A stretch of DNA of 64,000 bases, from positions 1 to 64,000 of the forward strand of contig SVOT01000002.1 in assembly GCA_015066225.1 (NCBI GenBank), read 5' to 3'. The stretch is from Oscillospiraceae bacterium. GTDB taxonomy: Bacteria > Bacillota > Clostridia > Oscillospirales > Acutalibacteraceae. The notes beneath the pieces were generated by a model that searched no databases, had not been told where the DNA came from, and saw only the letters and a list, made by a program, of their open reading frames with translations. This document shows, one piece after another, positions 24,117-34,261 of this stretch; the first letter of the stretch is position 1, and each line of letters starts with the position of its first letter. Made by a program: the position numbers and the translations under genes.

Positions 24117-24554
24117 ATGACACTTACAGAAAAAGTTGCATACCTCAAAGGTCTTGCAGCAGGACTTGAACTCGATAAAGATTCCAAAGAAACAAAAATC
24201 TTCGAAGCAATGTTCGATATTCTTGAAGATTTGGCTCTCACAGTCGGCGAAATTGACGAAGACCTCAGCGCTGCTGAAGAACTCATCGAAGATATTGATG
24301 CAGATCTTGCAGACCTTGAAGAATTCGTTTACGATTACGACGACGAGGATGACATCTGCGGTTGCTGTGACGATTGCGATGATGATCTTTATGAAGTAGA
24401 GTGCCCCTCTTGCGGCGAAGAGATTTATCTCAACGATGAAATGCTTGATGAAGAGTTCATCGAATGCCCCGCATGCGGCGAGAAGCTCGAGCTTGATATC
24501 GAGTTTGACGACTGCGATTGTGATTGTGACGATTGCGATTGCTGCGGCGAATAA
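24117..24554 (+). CDS. CD1247-type acidic zinc-ribbon protein
   Basis: A 145-residue protein whose first about 75 residues (starting MTLTEKVAYLKGLAAGLELD) match the CD1247 N-terminal domain found downstream of efp in many Clostridia. An Asp/Cys-rich middle follows, then a zinc ribbon CPSCGE...CPACGE and a C-terminal Cys/Asp tail. The protein is extremely acidic. Function is unknown; the ribbon suggests metal binding and protein or nucleic-acid contacts. AGGAGG precedes the ATG. Terminated by a strong hairpin. Confidence 0.83.
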   Translation: MTLTEKVAYLKGLAAGLELDKDSKETKIFEAMFDILEDLALTVGEIDEDLSAAEELIEDIDADLADLEEFVYDYDDEDDICGCCDDCDDDLYEVECPSCGEEIYLNDEMLDEEFIECPACGEKLELDIEFDDCDCDCDDCDCCGE

Positions 24555-24564
24555 TTTTAAAATT

Positions 24565-24600
24565 AACCTCATCGGAAAAACCGATGAGGTTTTATTTTTT
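24565..24600 (+). terminator. Terminator of efp-CD1247 unit
   Basis: AACCTCATCGG pairs with CCGATGAGGTT (11 bp) around an A5 loop, then TTATTTTTT. Confidence 0.9.
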
Positions 24601-24620
24601 ATATACTATATAATGTATAG

Positions 24621-24655
24621 AAAAAGAGAGATAACAAAAGTTATCTCTCTTTTCT
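24621..24655 (-). terminator. Terminator of the dnaA-gyrA-LCP gene cluster
   Basis: GAGAGATAAC pairs with GTTATCTCTC, with A-run and T-run flanks on both sides, so it can serve both directions. It lies directly after the last minus-strand gene. Confidence 0.85.
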
Positions 24656-24916
24656 TTATTCTATCTGAATAATTATTTCTGCTTTATTTGAAATAGGCTT
24701 TTCTGAAATTTCAAGACAAACGCTTGTTGCAATAAAAGAAGCAATAAACAAAATTATTACAATAACAATAATTATTATTCTTCGTATTGATTCTTTTCTG
24801 CGAACATCACGGCTGTCACCTATAACGTATTTACTTGAGCCAAGCTTACCCGGGTAATTTTTTGCAAAACCGTAGTAGCTTTTGCGTTTTTTAACGTTTT
24901 CACGGTTGATTTTCAT
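24656..24916 (-). CDS. Small single-pass membrane protein
   Basis: An 86-residue protein with a basic N-terminal cytoplasmic part (about 48 residues, many Lys/Arg and a GSSKYVIGDSRD segment), one strong Ile/Val-rich helix (IIIIVIVIILFIASFIATSV, about 47-66) and a short outer tail. I do not recognise the family. Its ATG overlaps the stop of the LCP gene (ATGA), so it is translationally coupled to a cell-wall ligase and may act with it. Confidence 0.7.
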   Translation of the reverse strand: MKINRENVKKRKSYYGFAKNYPGKLGSSKYVIGDSRDVRRKESIRRIIIIVIVIILFIASFIATSVCLEISEKPISNKAEIIIQIE

Positions 24917-26559
24917 GATAATACTTCTCCCGTAACAGGCTCAGTAGGCGGGGGCGTTGGTTCTGTAGTAGCGGGAGGGTCAGTAACAACCGGCTGTTCT
25001 TCGCCGCCACCATTTTCCCCCTCATTACTCTGGTTACCCGTTTCTCCCTCAGTAGGGTCGGGTGTAACAATATCTGTAACGGGCGGAGCCTGTGTATCAG
25101 GTTCATCAATAATCGGTGTATCTGTCTGTCCACCACTTGTCACGGGCTCGGTCACTACGGGCTTTGTGGTTTCCGGAGCCTTACTGTTATTTGATGAAGA
25201 AGATGAACTTGATGAGCTTGATGAACTTGAAGAGGTTTTTCCCCTGTAAATGTCAATAAGAGAAATTCTGTCTTCTTCTAATTTGATATTTGAAGTTCCA
25301 TACAATTCATTCTGAAGCTTTTGAGCCGCAAGCTGATAATCAACAACCCAAATCCAGGCATTTGCACTGCCGGACGTTCTGCATTCCTCGTCGGGCATCT
25401 GTAGCTGAGTTCTTTCATAGTTAAACCATTTACCGGAAATTGCGTTGACACCAAGAGATATTATCTCTGTTTTCTTGAATCCCGTTGCAATATAGGGGAG
25501 GAAAACGTCAATATACTTATTTATATCGGATAATGATGCAGATTTTACTCTGTCAATAATTGCATCAATAACCTGTCTTTGTCGTCTTGTTCGGCTTACG
25601 TCGCCGTCAGCGTCGCAACCTCTGATTCGGCAGAAGCAAAGAGCCTGCTCGCCGTTAAGTGTAACGTCATCGCCATAGGGGAGTGTCACACCGAATTTTG
25701 TGTAGTTGTAATCCGCCTCGTATTTTTTTACGTCAACGGTTACACCGCCCATTTCATCAACAATCGCCGCAAAGGAATCAAAGTTAACCATAACATAGTT
25801 ATCAATTTCTATTTTATAGTTGTTTTCGATTGTTTCAACAAGCACCTGTGGTCCACCCATTGAAAATGCGGCATTAAGCTTTGTGCAGAAAGCGTTGCTT
25901 TTACCTTGAATATAAAGGTAGCTGTCCCTGAGGAACGAAACCATTTTGAGCTGTTTTGTCTTTTTATTAAGAGAAACAAGCATCATAACGTCTGTATTAC
26001 CTTCATAGACGCCCTTTTCGCTGTCAACGCCAACAAGTAAAACGTTTATAACGTTTTTGCTGTGCATTTTTTCATCGTTACCGCTTACAGCCCAATTTTT
26101 GAGGGCATCCTTAAAGCCCTGTGAACCGATGTCAATATTGATATCATCAAAATGCTCGTCACTGTATATCATATTATCATACTGACTGTCATCAATATTG
26201 CCGCCAATAAGGCTGAATTTCTGTGCAACAAATACACCTGCAACAGATCCCAAAACGATTAAAATTGAAAGAAGAATGCACAATATGCAGAAAAGTGCTT
26301 TTTTCGGCTTTGAAAGGTCATTGAACCAAACCTTCAAGCTACGCCTTTTCTTGACATTTTCAACAACCTCCCCGTTAACCTTTAATGGTGGTGGAGAGGG
26401 TATTTCTTCGTCAATGAGAATAACGTCCTCGGGAAGCTCTTCTTCAAATTCTTCCACAATTTCATCATCCTTTATTTCTAAAGACTCATCTTCACCGTAT
26501 TGTGAAAGAATGTCAATATAATTCTGCATATCGTCATCAAATCTTTTATTATCAGACAT
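24913..26559 (-). CDS. LytR-CpsA-Psr (LCP) family cell-wall glycopolymer ligase
   Basis: A 548-residue protein that attaches wall teichoic acid or capsule-like polymers to peptidoglycan outside the membrane. It has an acidic cytoplasmic N-terminus (about 1-80), one helix (about 88-113), and an LCP domain (about 165-390) with VLLVGVDSEKGVYEGNTDVM, SFLRDSYLYI, the KLNAAF segment and RTRRQRQVIDAI, which include the conserved Arg/Asp residues. A poly-Ser linker follows, then a Pro/Thr/Glu-rich tail of about 100 residues likely threading the wall. It starts 2 nt after gyrA, so it appears to be expressed from the replication cluster. Confidence 0.9.
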   Translation of the reverse strand: MSDNKRFDDDMQNYIDILSQYGEDESLEIKDDEIVEEFEEELPEDVILIDEEIPSPPPLKVNGEVVENVKKRRSLKVWFNDLSKPKKALFCILCILLSILIVLGSVAGVFVAQKFSLIGGNIDDSQYDNMIYSDEHFDDINIDIGSQGFKDALKNWAVSGNDEKMHSKNVINVLLVGVDSEKGVYEGNTDVMMLVSLNKKTKQLKMVSFLRDSYLYIQGKSNAFCTKLNAAFSMGGPQVLVETIENNYKIEIDNYVMVNFDSFAAIVDEMGGVTVDVKKYEADYNYTKFGVTLPYGDDVTLNGEQALCFCRIRGCDADGDVSRTRRQRQVIDAIIDRVKSASLSDINKYIDVFLPYIATGFKKTEIISLGVNAISGKWFNYERTQLQMPDEECRTSGSANAWIWVVDYQLAAQKLQNELYGTSNIKLEEDRISLIDIYRGKTSSSSSSSSSSSSSSNNSKAPETTKPVVTEPVTSGGQTDTPIIDEPDTQAPPVTDIVTPDPTEGETGNQSNEGENGGGEEQPVVTDPPATTEPTPPPTEPVTGEVLS

Positions 26560-26561
26560 AA

Positions 26562-29174
26562 TTATTCCTCCGTGGTTTCTACAGTTGCTTCGGCTTCATC
26601 CTGTGCACCTATATCCTCATTATCCTCGGAAGTATCGCCGGCACCTTCGGCTGCAGTTCCGTCATCTTCAACAGTTCCGTTGATTTCTTCTTCGTCATGC
26701 TCTGTTGTTGAAAGAGTAACCACCTTGTCACCCTCGCCAAGACGCATAACCTTAACACCCTTTGAGGGACGTGCACATATCCTTACCGCTTCTGCAGGAA
26801 TTCTGATAATAATACCATCCTGAGAAATGAGAATAATGTCATCCTCTGTGTTAATATCGCTGATTGCGGCAACGTCACCGTATTTTTCAACGTGATAGTT
26901 TTTAAGACCCTTACCGCCTCTTGACTGAACACGGTAATTGTTATTTTCGCTGATTCTTCCGAATCCTGTTTCGCTGACTGTGAGAAGAAGACCGTCAGAG
27001 CTCATAACGCTCATACCGATAACCTCGTCACCGTCTTTAAGAGTAATTGCTTTTACACCGCTTGCTGTTCTGCCCAAGGGTCTTGCATCGTTTTCATTGA
27101 AGCAGATGCACATACCTTTCTTTGTAGCAACAAGCAAATTATCGTTGCCGGAGGTAAGCTTTACCCATGCAAGCTCGTCATCCTCACGAAGAGTAACTGC
27201 AATAATACCGTTTCTTCTTGTATTTTTATAAATATCAAGAGAAGAACGCTTTATTATACCCTTTCTTGTAACCATACAGAGGTACAATCCCTCATCCTCT
27301 TTGGGAACTCTTATCATTGCAGAAACCTTTTCACCGCTTTCAAGGGGAAGAATGTTAACAATGTTTGAGCCTCTGCTTGTTTTGCTGCCTTCGGGGATTT
27401 CATAACCCTTGAGACGATATGCACGACCTCTTGTTGTGTAAAACATAATATAATCGTGTGAAGAAGCAATAAACATTGTTTCTGCATAGTCGTCCTCACG
27501 TCTTGTCATACCCTTAACGCCTCTGCCGCCTCTGTTCTGTGTTGAGAACAATTCAACAGGCTGACGTTTGATGTAACCCATATTTGTGTAGGTGTACATA
27601 CATTTTTCTTCGGGGATAAGGTCTTCAATATCAACCTCACCGCTGACGTTTTCAATTGAAGTTCTTCTTTCGTCTGAATATTTATTGCTGATTACGTTAA
27701 GCTCATCCTTAACAATAGAAAGAACTCTTTCGTGTGAAGCCAGTATTTCTTCAAAATCCTTGATTTTTTCTCGTAATTCATCCAGCTCGTTGGTAATTTT
27801 AAGAATTTCAAGACCTGCCAACTGACCTAAACGGAAAGCAACGATAGCCGAAGCCTGTGCATCGTCAAAATCGAATTTTTCCATAATAGCAACCTTAGCT
27901 TCTGCCTGACCGCCCTTGCAAGCTCTGATCGTTGCAATAATTTCGTCAACAATATCAATAGCCTTTGCAAGACCGTCAAGAATATGTGCCCTGTCTTTTG
28001 CTTTTTTAAGGTCAAACTGTGTTCTTCTGACAATAACACTACACTGGTGGTCAATGTATTTTTGAAGAATCTCTTTTAAAGTAAGAATCTTGGGCTGGCC
28101 GTCATCAAGTGCAAGCAGAATAATACCACAGGTTGATTGAAGCTGTGTGTACGAATAAAGCTTATTAAGAACAACCTGAGGGTTTGCATCACGCTTGAGC
28201 TCAATCTCAATGTGCATACCTGTTTTATCAGATGAATAGTCGTTGATATCGTCTATACCCTCAACTCGTTTTTCCTTTGCAAGGTCAGCAATTGATTCAA
28301 TGAGCCTTGCTTTATTTACCATATAAGGTATTTCAGAAATAATTATTTTGAATTTGCCGTTTTTACACTCAACAATTTCACATTTAGCACGAACAAGAAC
28401 CTTTGCTCTGCCTGTTGCATAGGCGGCTCTGATACCTGCTCTGCCCATAATGATACCACCTGTGGGGAAGTCGGGACCCTGAATATGCTCCATAAGATCC
28501 TCAAGCTCTGCCTCGGGGTTATCTATAAGGCATTCAATAGCTCCGCAAACCTCACCAAGATTGTGGGGAGGGATATTTGTTGCCATACCAACAGCGATAC
28601 CCTGTGAACCATTAACAAGAAGGTTGGGGAATCTTGAAGGCAAAACAACAGGCTCTTTAAGTCTGTCGTCGTAGTTGGGAACAAAGTCAACAGTATTTTT
28701 TTCAATATCTGTGAGCATTTCCATTGCCATTTTGCTCATTCTTGACTCAGTGTAACGGTATGCAGCCGGCGGGTCACCGTCGATTGAACCGAAGTTACCG
28801 TGACCGTCAACAAGCATATATCTCATTGAGAAATCCTGAGCAAGTCTTACCATCGCATCGTAAACAGATGCGTCACCGTGGGGATGGTATCTACCAAGAA
28901 CGGAACCGACTGTGTCCGCACACTTACGGTGGGGCTTGTCAGGGTAGAGACTGTTCTCATACATTGTATAAAGAATTCTTCTGTGAACAGGCTTAAGACC
29001 GTCGCGCACGTCGGGAAGAGCACGGGCAGTAATAACAGACATTGAATAATCAAGGAAAGCCGTTCTGACTTCTTTATTTATTTCAACGTTTATTATTTTT
29101 TGATTTACATAAGGGTCAGGAAGATTATTTACACCTTGAGTGACGCCTTCAGTTTTTTCATTAAATTCGTCCAT
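26562..29174 (-). CDS. gyrA: DNA gyrase subunit A
   Basis: An 870-residue type II topoisomerase subunit that breaks and rejoins DNA. The catalytic tyrosine is Y141 in AAYRYTE. The winged-helix region reads [14 protein letters not shown], so the residue matching E. coli Ser83 is Ala102 while the Asp87 equivalent (D106) is kept. The C-terminal DNA-wrapping propeller is present, with the GyrA-box-like RGGRGVKG around residue 545, and ends in an acidic Glu/Asp tail. GGGAGGATTT precedes the ATG. It lies 19 nt after gyrB. Confidence 0.98.
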   Translation of the reverse strand: MDEFNEKTEGVTQGVNNLPDPYVNQKIINVEINKEVRTAFLDYSMSVITARALPDVRDGLKPVHRRILYTMYENSLYPDKPHRKCADTVGSVLGRYHPHGDASVYDAMVRLAQDFSMRYMLVDGHGNFGSIDGDPPAAYRYTESRMSKMAMEMLTDIEKNTVDFVPNYDDRLKEPVVLPSRFPNLLVNGSQGIAVGMATNIPPHNLGEVCGAIECLIDNPEAELEDLMEHIQGPDFPTGGIIMGRAGIRAAYATGRAKVLVRAKCEIVECKNGKFKIIISEIPYMVNKARLIESIADLAKEKRVEGIDDINDYSSDKTGMHIEIELKRDANPQVVLNKLYSYTQLQSTCGIILLALDDGQPKILTLKEILQKYIDHQCSVIVRRTQFDLKKAKDRAHILDGLAKAIDIVDEIIATIRACKGGQAEAKVAIMEKFDFDDAQASAIVAFRLGQLAGLEILKITNELDELREKIKDFEEILASHERVLSIVKDELNVISNKYSDERRTSIENVSGEVDIEDLIPEEKCMYTYTNMGYIKRQPVELFSTQNRGGRGVKGMTRREDDYAETMFIASSHDYIMFYTTRGRAYRLKGYEIPEGSKTSRGSNIVNILPLESGEKVSAMIRVPKEDEGLYLCMVTRKGIIKRSSLDIYKNTRRNGIIAVTLREDDELAWVKLTSGNDNLLVATKKGMCICFNENDARPLGRTASGVKAITLKDGDEVIGMSVMSSDGLLLTVSETGFGRISENNNYRVQSRGGKGLKNYHVEKYGDVAAISDINTEDDIILISQDGIIIRIPAEAVRICARPSKGVKVMRLGEGDKVVTLSTTEHDEEEINGTVEDDGTAAEGAGDTSEDNEDIGAQDEAEATVETTEE

Positions 29175-29193
29175 CTTTTAAATCCTCCCTTTC

Positions 29194-31197
29194 TTAAATA
29201 TCAAGATTTTTAACGTATTTAGCGTTTTTCTCAATAAATTCTCTTCTGGGCTCAACCTGGTCACCCATAAGAATTGAGAATGTTTCATCAGCTTTTTCAG
29301 CATCTTCAACAGTAACTCTGAGCATGAGTCGTGTTTCGGGATTCATTGTTGTATCCCAAAGCTGTTCGGGGTCCATTTCACCAAGACCCTTGTATCGCTG
29401 AATAGAGGCACCGTTGCCAACGTCTGCAAGAATTTTATCTCTTTCCTCGTCAGAGTATGCATATTGATGCTTCTGACCCTTGCTTATTCTGTAAAGCGGG
29501 GGCTGTGCAAGATAAATATGACCCTGCTTTATAAGCTCCGGCATATAACGGAAGAAGAAGGTAAGAAGAAGAGTTCTGATATGTGCACCGTCAACGTCGG
29601 CATCGGCCATAATAATGATTTTGTCATAACGAAGCTTTGATATGTCAAAATCCTCACCAAGACCCGTGCCCAAAGCGAGCACAACAGGTGTAAGCTTATC
29701 GTTACCTATAACCTTATCAACTCTAGCCTTTTCAACGTTGAGCATTTTACCCCAAAGGGGAAGAATTGCCTGAATCATTCTGTCACGTCCTGCCTTTGCA
29801 GAACCGCCCGCAGAATCACCCTCGACGATATATATTTCTGTTTTTGTTGCATCCTTATCAATACAGTCGGCAAGCTTACCGGGAAGAGAGTTGCTTTTAA
29901 GAACAGATTTTCTTGCGCTGTCCCTTGCTTTACGTGCCGCCTCTCTTGCTCTTGAAGCATCAAGGGCTTTGCTGAAAATTGCCTTTGCTTCAGAAGGATT
30001 CTCTTCAAAATAAGTAGAAAGCTTTTCATAAACGCATTTTGAAACAAGGGGAGTGATGTCGGTGTTACCCAATTTACCCTTTGTCTGGCCCTCAAACTGT
30101 GCTTCTGTGAGCTTTACGCTGATAACAACTGTAAGACCCTCTCTCACATCTTCACCTGAAAGGTTTTTGTCGTTATCCTTGAGAAGCTTGAATTTTCTGC
30201 CATATTCGTTGAAAACTCTGGTCAAGGCTGTTTTAAAGCCGTTTTCATGAGTACCGCCGTCAACAGTTCTTACGTTATTTGCAAAGCTGAGAATAAGCTC
30301 ATTGTAGCTGTCGTTATACATAAGAGCAATATTAGCTTCTCTGTCGCCGCTGACTGCAGAAAATGAAATGGGTTTTTCGTGCAGGGGCTTGAGACCTCTT
30401 TTATTAGTTTCAAATTCAACGAAAGAGGAAATTCCGCCTTCAAAGCAGTAAACGTTTTCAACTATTTCTTCGCTGTTTCTCCTATCTGTGAGAGAAATTG
30501 AAAGACCTGCGTTAAGAAATGCCTGCTCACGGAGTCTTCTTTCGAGAATTTCATATTCATATTCTGTTGTTTCGGTAAATATTTCGGAGTCCGCTTTAAA
30601 TCTTATAAGTGTACCTGTTTTGTCGGTGTCACCTATAACTTTAAGGTCACATGTGGGGTTACCTCTTTCAAATCTCTGGTAATGAACGTGACCGTCCTGT
30701 GAAACCTCAACCTCAAACCATTCTGAAAGCGCGTTAACAACAGATGAACCAACACCGTGAAGACCGCCGGAAACCTTGTAACCGCTACCGCCGAATTTAC
30801 CGCCCGCGTGAAGAACTGTTAAAACAACAGTAACCGCGGGAAGACCCTGCTGTTCGTTTATACCAACAGGGATACCACGACCGTTATCACGGACTGTAAT
30901 AATATTACCGGGTAAAATTTCTACCTCAATGTGGGTACAAAATCCTGCAAGAGCCTCGTCTATTGAGTTGTCAACAATCTCGTAAACAAGATGATGCAAA
31001 CCCTTTGGACCTGTTGAACCGATATACATACCGGGTCTTTTTCTGACAGCCTCAAGACCCTCAAGAACCTGGATGGCACTTGCATCGTATTTTTCGGTAA
31101 CAACTGTGTCGATTGCATCACTGTCATCAATGACAACCGCGTTTTCTAAAGCCTCTTCGCGAAGCTCTTCTTCAGTTTTGATAATGTTTTCGTCCAA
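29194..31197 (-). CDS. gyrB: DNA gyrase subunit B
   Basis: A 667-residue ATPase subunit of gyrase. It has an N-terminal extension of about 38 acidic residues, then the GHKL ATPase domain ([43 protein letters not shown]), transducer, and TOPRIM domain with [15 protein letters not shown] and the DADVDGAHI metal site. The residue aligned with E. coli Lys447 is Trp ([10 protein letters not shown]). Translation appears to start at a TTG 8 nt after GGAGG. RemB-like and recF genes lie immediately upstream in the standard origin order. Confidence 0.98.
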   Translation of the reverse strand: MDENIIKTEEELREEALENAVVIDDSDAIDTVVTEKYDASAIQVLEGLEAVRKRPGMYIGSTGPKGLHHLVYEIVDNSIDEALAGFCTHIEVEILPGNIITVRDNGRGIPVGINEQQGLPAVTVVLTVLHAGGKFGGSGYKVSGGLHGVGSSVVNALSEWFEVEVSQDGHVHYQRFERGNPTCDLKVIGDTDKTGTLIRFKADSEIFTETTEYEYEILERRLREQAFLNAGLSISLTDRRNSEEIVENVYCFEGGISSFVEFETNKRGLKPLHEKPISFSAVSGDREANIALMYNDSYNELILSFANNVRTVDGGTHENGFKTALTRVFNEYGRKFKLLKDNDKNLSGEDVREGLTVVISVKLTEAQFEGQTKGKLGNTDITPLVSKCVYEKLSTYFEENPSEAKAIFSKALDASRAREAARKARDSARKSVLKSNSLPGKLADCIDKDATKTEIYIVEGDSAGGSAKAGRDRMIQAILPLWGKMLNVEKARVDKVIGNDKLTPVVLALGTGLGEDFDISKLRYDKIIIMADADVDGAHIRTLLLTFFFRYMPELIKQGHIYLAQPPLYRISKGQKHQYAYSDEERDKILADVGNGASIQRYKGLGEMDPEQLWDTTMNPETRLMLRVTVEDAEKADETFSILMGDQVEPRREFIEKNAKYVKNLDI

Positions 31198-31229
31198 AAT
31201 AATAACCTCCGTGGAAGATTAATAACCAA

Positions 31230-31529
31230 TTATTTTTTACTGCCTATAGCAGATTTTTTACTTTCGCTGATTCTTTTTTGAATCGTGCTGACTGCAACAG
31301 GTGATATATAAAGCTGTTTACCCTTATCTGTTTCACAAATAATAAAGGATTTCGGCAATTCAAAAAGAGAAACGTTTATAACCTTATTCTTTTTCTGTGC
31401 ATCATTTAAAAAATTAACAGTGTCGTTTAAAAAAGCACTTTTTCTGACCTCAGTAGTGTTATCCATATCAAAAATGCCGACTATTTCCGAATCACGTATA
31501 ACTGTATCCTCACCAATATGTATAAACAT
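31230..31529 (-). CDS. remB: RemB/YaaB-like DUF370 family protein
   Basis: A 99-residue protein of the DUF370 (extracellular matrix regulator RemA/RemB) family. The N-terminus MFIHIGEDTVIRDSEIVGIF and the DMDNTT segment are characteristic, and its position between recF and gyrB is that of Bacillus yaaB (remB). RemA-type members bind DNA and regulate matrix and osmoprotection genes; what RemB does is less clear. Its ATG overlaps the recF stop by one base (TAATG), so the two are coupled. Confidence 0.85.
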   Translation of the reverse strand: MFIHIGEDTVIRDSEIVGIFDMDNTTEVRKSAFLNDTVNFLNDAQKKNKVINVSLFELPKSFIICETDKGKQLYISPVAVSTIQKRISESKKSAIGSKK

Positions 31530-32623
31530 TACTTCAGCTCACCGCCTTTTATAAGAAAGGATTTTCCGCCGCATAGCCTGAGAACCTGTGACGGGTCGCA
31601 GCAGGTGAGAAAAACCTGTCTGTCATTGATATGGTTAAGAATATAATCCTGCCTTTTTTCGTCGAGCTCGCTCATAACGTCGTCCAGAAGAGCTACGGGA
31701 ACCTCGCCCGTTACTTTTTCGATAATTTCTGATTCACCAAGCTTCAATGCCAATGCACAGGAGCGCTGTTGCCCCTGGGAAGCAAAGCTTCTTGCACTTA
31801 CGCCGTTTATATTTATTAAAATATCATCTCTGTGGGGACCAACCGAGGTTGTTTTATTGATAATATCTTCTTTTCTTACTTCTTTTAACAATTCAAGCTC
31901 TTTTAAATATAAATCTCTTACGGAAATGCTTTTGTCAGCTTCGTTTCTTGAATATTCAACAGAAAAGCATTCTTTATTATCAGAAATGCCTGAATAAATC
32001 TTTTTGCTGTATTCAGAAAGCATTTCCAAGTATTTTAATCTTTCATTTATAACAACAGCCGAATATCTTGCAAGCTGGTCATCCCAGCTGTCAAGTAAAT
32101 CATAAAGCTGTGAAGACATGTGAAGGTCTTTTAAAAGAGCATTTCTCTGAATAAGCGCTCTTTTATAGTTTGCAAGATTTTCTGCATATCCCGGCTTTAT
32201 CTCACACAGGGCTGTGTCAAGAAACTTTCTTCTTGCCGACGGACCGTCTTTTATCAAAGACAGATGTATCGGTGAAAAAATAACTGCATAAAAGGTACCG
32301 ATTAACTCGGTTGTTGAACGCAATTCAACACCATTTTGTTTGACGGTCTTCTTTTTTTCGCTAAAAATTATTTCAGAGGTCTTTTCTCTTGTTTTATCTT
32401 TAAAATCAAGCTGTATTTTTGCAAATTCCTCACCGAATTTTATAAATTCAGCATCCTTTGCTCCTCTGAAGCTTTTGCATCCGGTAAAAAGCCATATACT
32501 TTCCAGTATATTTGTTTTTCCTTGTGCGTTTTCACCGTAAATAACGTTTACTCCGTCGTGGGCGGAAAAAGACAAATCGGTAATATTTCTGAAATTTTTA
32601 ATTGAAACAGAATCGACTGTCAT
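31529..32623 (-). CDS. recF: DNA replication and repair protein RecF
   Basis: A 364-residue SMC-like ATPase that helps load RecA at single-stranded gaps and restart replication. Walker A GENAQGKTNILESIW is near residue 30, followed by CKSFRGAKD; the signature region FASQGQQRSCALALKL and Walker B LLDDVMSELDEKR are near the C-terminus. All family motifs and the usual length are present. AAAGGGAGAAAAT precedes the ATG. The S4-domain gene lies 11 nt upstream. Confidence 0.97.
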   Translation of the reverse strand: MTVDSVSIKNFRNITDLSFSAHDGVNVIYGENAQGKTNILESIWLFTGCKSFRGAKDAEFIKFGEEFAKIQLDFKDKTREKTSEIIFSEKKKTVKQNGVELRSTTELIGTFYAVIFSPIHLSLIKDGPSARRKFLDTALCEIKPGYAENLANYKRALIQRNALLKDLHMSSQLYDLLDSWDDQLARYSAVVINERLKYLEMLSEYSKKIYSGISDNKECFSVEYSRNEADKSISVRDLYLKELELLKEVRKEDIINKTTSVGPHRDDILININGVSARSFASQGQQRSCALALKLGESEIIEKVTGEVPVALLDDVMSELDEKRQDYILNHINDRQVFLTCCDPSQVLRLCGGKSFLIKGGELK

Positions 32624-32634
32624 ATTTTCTCCCT

Positions 32635-32874
32635 TTATTTTACATTATATATAACTCGTTCGAATTCAGCGGTGTCACCCGAGCGGAGCTTTTTTCCCCT
32701 CATTGTGCAGATTTCACCGTTAACCTTGACTTCACCGTCTTGAATAATGATTTTTGCGTGACCGCCCGTGTTAACAACGCCGACGTTTTTTAAAAGGTCA
32801 TCCAATCTGATGTATTCGCCCTTTAATTCAAAATCCTGTTGTTTCTTTTCGGCAACCTTAACTCTTATTTTCAT
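32635..32874 (-). CDS. yaaA: S4-domain RNA-binding protein YaaA
   Basis: A 79-residue protein with an S4 RNA-binding fold: [20 protein letters not shown] followed by VKVNGEI and RGKKLRSGD. It lies between dnaN and recF exactly as yaaA (rlbA) does in Bacillus, where it contributes to large-subunit ribosome assembly. The ATG lies 11 nt after dnaN with a weak AGAGGTAT site. Confidence 0.9.
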   Translation of the reverse strand: MKIRVKVAEKKQQDFELKGEYIRLDDLLKNVGVVNTGGHAKIIIQDGEVKVNGEICTMRGKKLRSGDTAEFERVIYNVK

Positions 32875-32885
32875 TAATATACCTC

Positions 32886-34007
32886 TTAGTTACTGATAGC
32901 CTCGTTTTTAAGGCGCATGGGGATAATAAGGAAGAGGAAGCTGTCGCCTTCAATAGGAGTAATAACTATAGGTGAAACGGGACTTGTAAGGCTGATGTTG
33001 ACTTCGTCAACGTCAACTGTTTTAAGACAATCTGAAAGATATGTGTTATTAAAGCCTATTTCAAGTCTTTTACCGTCGATTGCTGCAGGAATTTTGTCAG
33101 ATGCAGAGCCTAAAGAGGTTGCGCTTGAAACCCTTATAAGGTTTTCATCAAAAATGCAACGAACAGGGCTTTTAATCTTGCTTGAAATAAGAAGTGAAGT
33201 TCTGTCAACACTGTCAAGGATAAGTTTAACGTTAACTCTTGCTTTTGTAGTGCAGTCTGTGGGAATAGCGTTGTTGTAGTTGAAAAATTGACCTTCAAGA
33301 AGACGTGAAATAATTCTGAAATTGCCAACCTCAAAAAGAATAAACTTTTTGCCGATGGAAAGTGTAACGTCGTCATCATCATTTTCTGTAACGAGCTTTA
33401 CTACCTCTGAAAGAGTTTTTGAGGGAACAACGAATGTCATTTCTTCGCCGTCATACTGAATTGCTTCGTTTCTTATTGCAAGACGAAAGCTGTCGCAGGA
33501 AACAAGTCGAAGATTGTTGCTTGTGACCTCAAATTTAATACCCTTATGAACGGGCTTGATGTCGTCACTTGCAACTGCAAAAATAGTCTGTTTAACCATA
33601 TCTCTGAGGATATTGTGTTTTATTGAGAAGGGAACACCGCCCGAAACTGTGGGAAGCTCAGGATAATCGTCAGCAGGGATGCCTACAACTGAAAATTCTG
33701 CATCACCTGAAGAAATTTTGCAAAGATTGTGGCTGTCTGAAGTGATAGTAACGCTCTGTGCGGGAAGTCTTCTGAGAATGTCGCAGAGAAGTCTTGCGTT
33801 AAGAACAATGCTGCCCTCTGATTCCGCAGAGCATTCTATGGATGTTGTAATACCAACCTCAAGGTCGTAGCCTGTGAGAGTAAGCTTTGAATTTTTAGCC
33901 TGAAGAAGGATGCCTTCAGCGGCGGGGAAGGTACTTTTCTGAGGAACACCTCTTTGAACTATGTTACAAGCCTCTGCAAGAACAGCTGTGTTACAAACGA
34001 TTTTCAT
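32886..34007 (-). CDS. dnaN: DNA polymerase III sliding clamp (beta subunit)
   Basis: A 373-residue ring-forming clamp that tethers DNA polymerase III to DNA. The three clamp domains are visible ([22 protein letters not shown] at the start, [19 protein letters not shown] in the second, the C-terminal [20 protein letters not shown]). The C-terminus differs from the usual PMR ending by about nine extra residues. TTGGAGGTAAC precedes the ATG. It is separated from dnaA by a 254-bp spacer containing DnaA-box and palindromic sequence. Confidence 0.97.
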   Translation of the reverse strand: MKIVCNTAVLAEACNIVQRGVPQKSTFPAAEGILLQAKNSKLTLTGYDLEVGITTSIECSAESEGSIVLNARLLCDILRRLPAQSVTITSDSHNLCKISSGDAEFSVVGIPADDYPELPTVSGGVPFSIKHNILRDMVKQTIFAVASDDIKPVHKGIKFEVTSNNLRLVSCDSFRLAIRNEAIQYDGEEMTFVVPSKTLSEVVKLVTENDDDDVTLSIGKKFILFEVGNFRIISRLLEGQFFNYNNAIPTDCTTKARVNVKLILDSVDRTSLLISSKIKSPVRCIFDENLIRVSSATSLGSASDKIPAAIDGKRLEIGFNNTYLSDCLKTVDVDEVNISLTSPVSPIVITPIEGDSFLFLIIPMRLKNEAISN

Positions 34008-34261
34008 ATTGTTACCTCCAAATTATAAAAAGTGTGAATAATTTTTAAAAATGTGCCAATAATAAATAATTAAAATAGTAGTAGCAGTAGGCGGTGTAGA
34101 TTTGTCAGTTTAAGGCTTGATCCCTTGTGCTTACTGGAAAAATCTTTCAACCAACACTCTGTCCACAAATTGTCAGCCAATGTTTAAAACATTGAGGTTT
34201 AAAATATAATGTTTAAAATGTTTATAACTTTTTGAACATTGTCTAATAAATGTAGAAAAAA
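34008..34261. other. oriC: dnaA-dnaN intergenic region, possible part of oriC
   Basis: A 254-bp spacer. It holds one perfect DnaA box, TGTGAATAA (34033-34041, TTATTCACA on the minus strand), and a weaker CTGTCCACA (34159-34167). A 17-bp palindrome, CAATGTTTAAAACATTG (34178-34194), begins a series of three GTTTAAAAYAT-like units reaching 34220. Bipartite origins flanking dnaA are known in Firmicutes. The strength of evidence is modest because only one consensus box is present. Confidence 0.5.
34033..34041 (-). promoter_or_regulatory. Consensus DnaA box
   Basis: TTATTCACA on the minus strand fits TTATNCACA exactly, in the dnaA-dnaN spacer. Confidence 0.7.

Noticed and set aside
24039-24572. 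177-residue antisense frame rich in Ile/Phe/Cys
   Set aside because: It mirrors the Asp/Cys-repetitive CD1247-like gene on the plus strand, which has a ribosome site and known domain.
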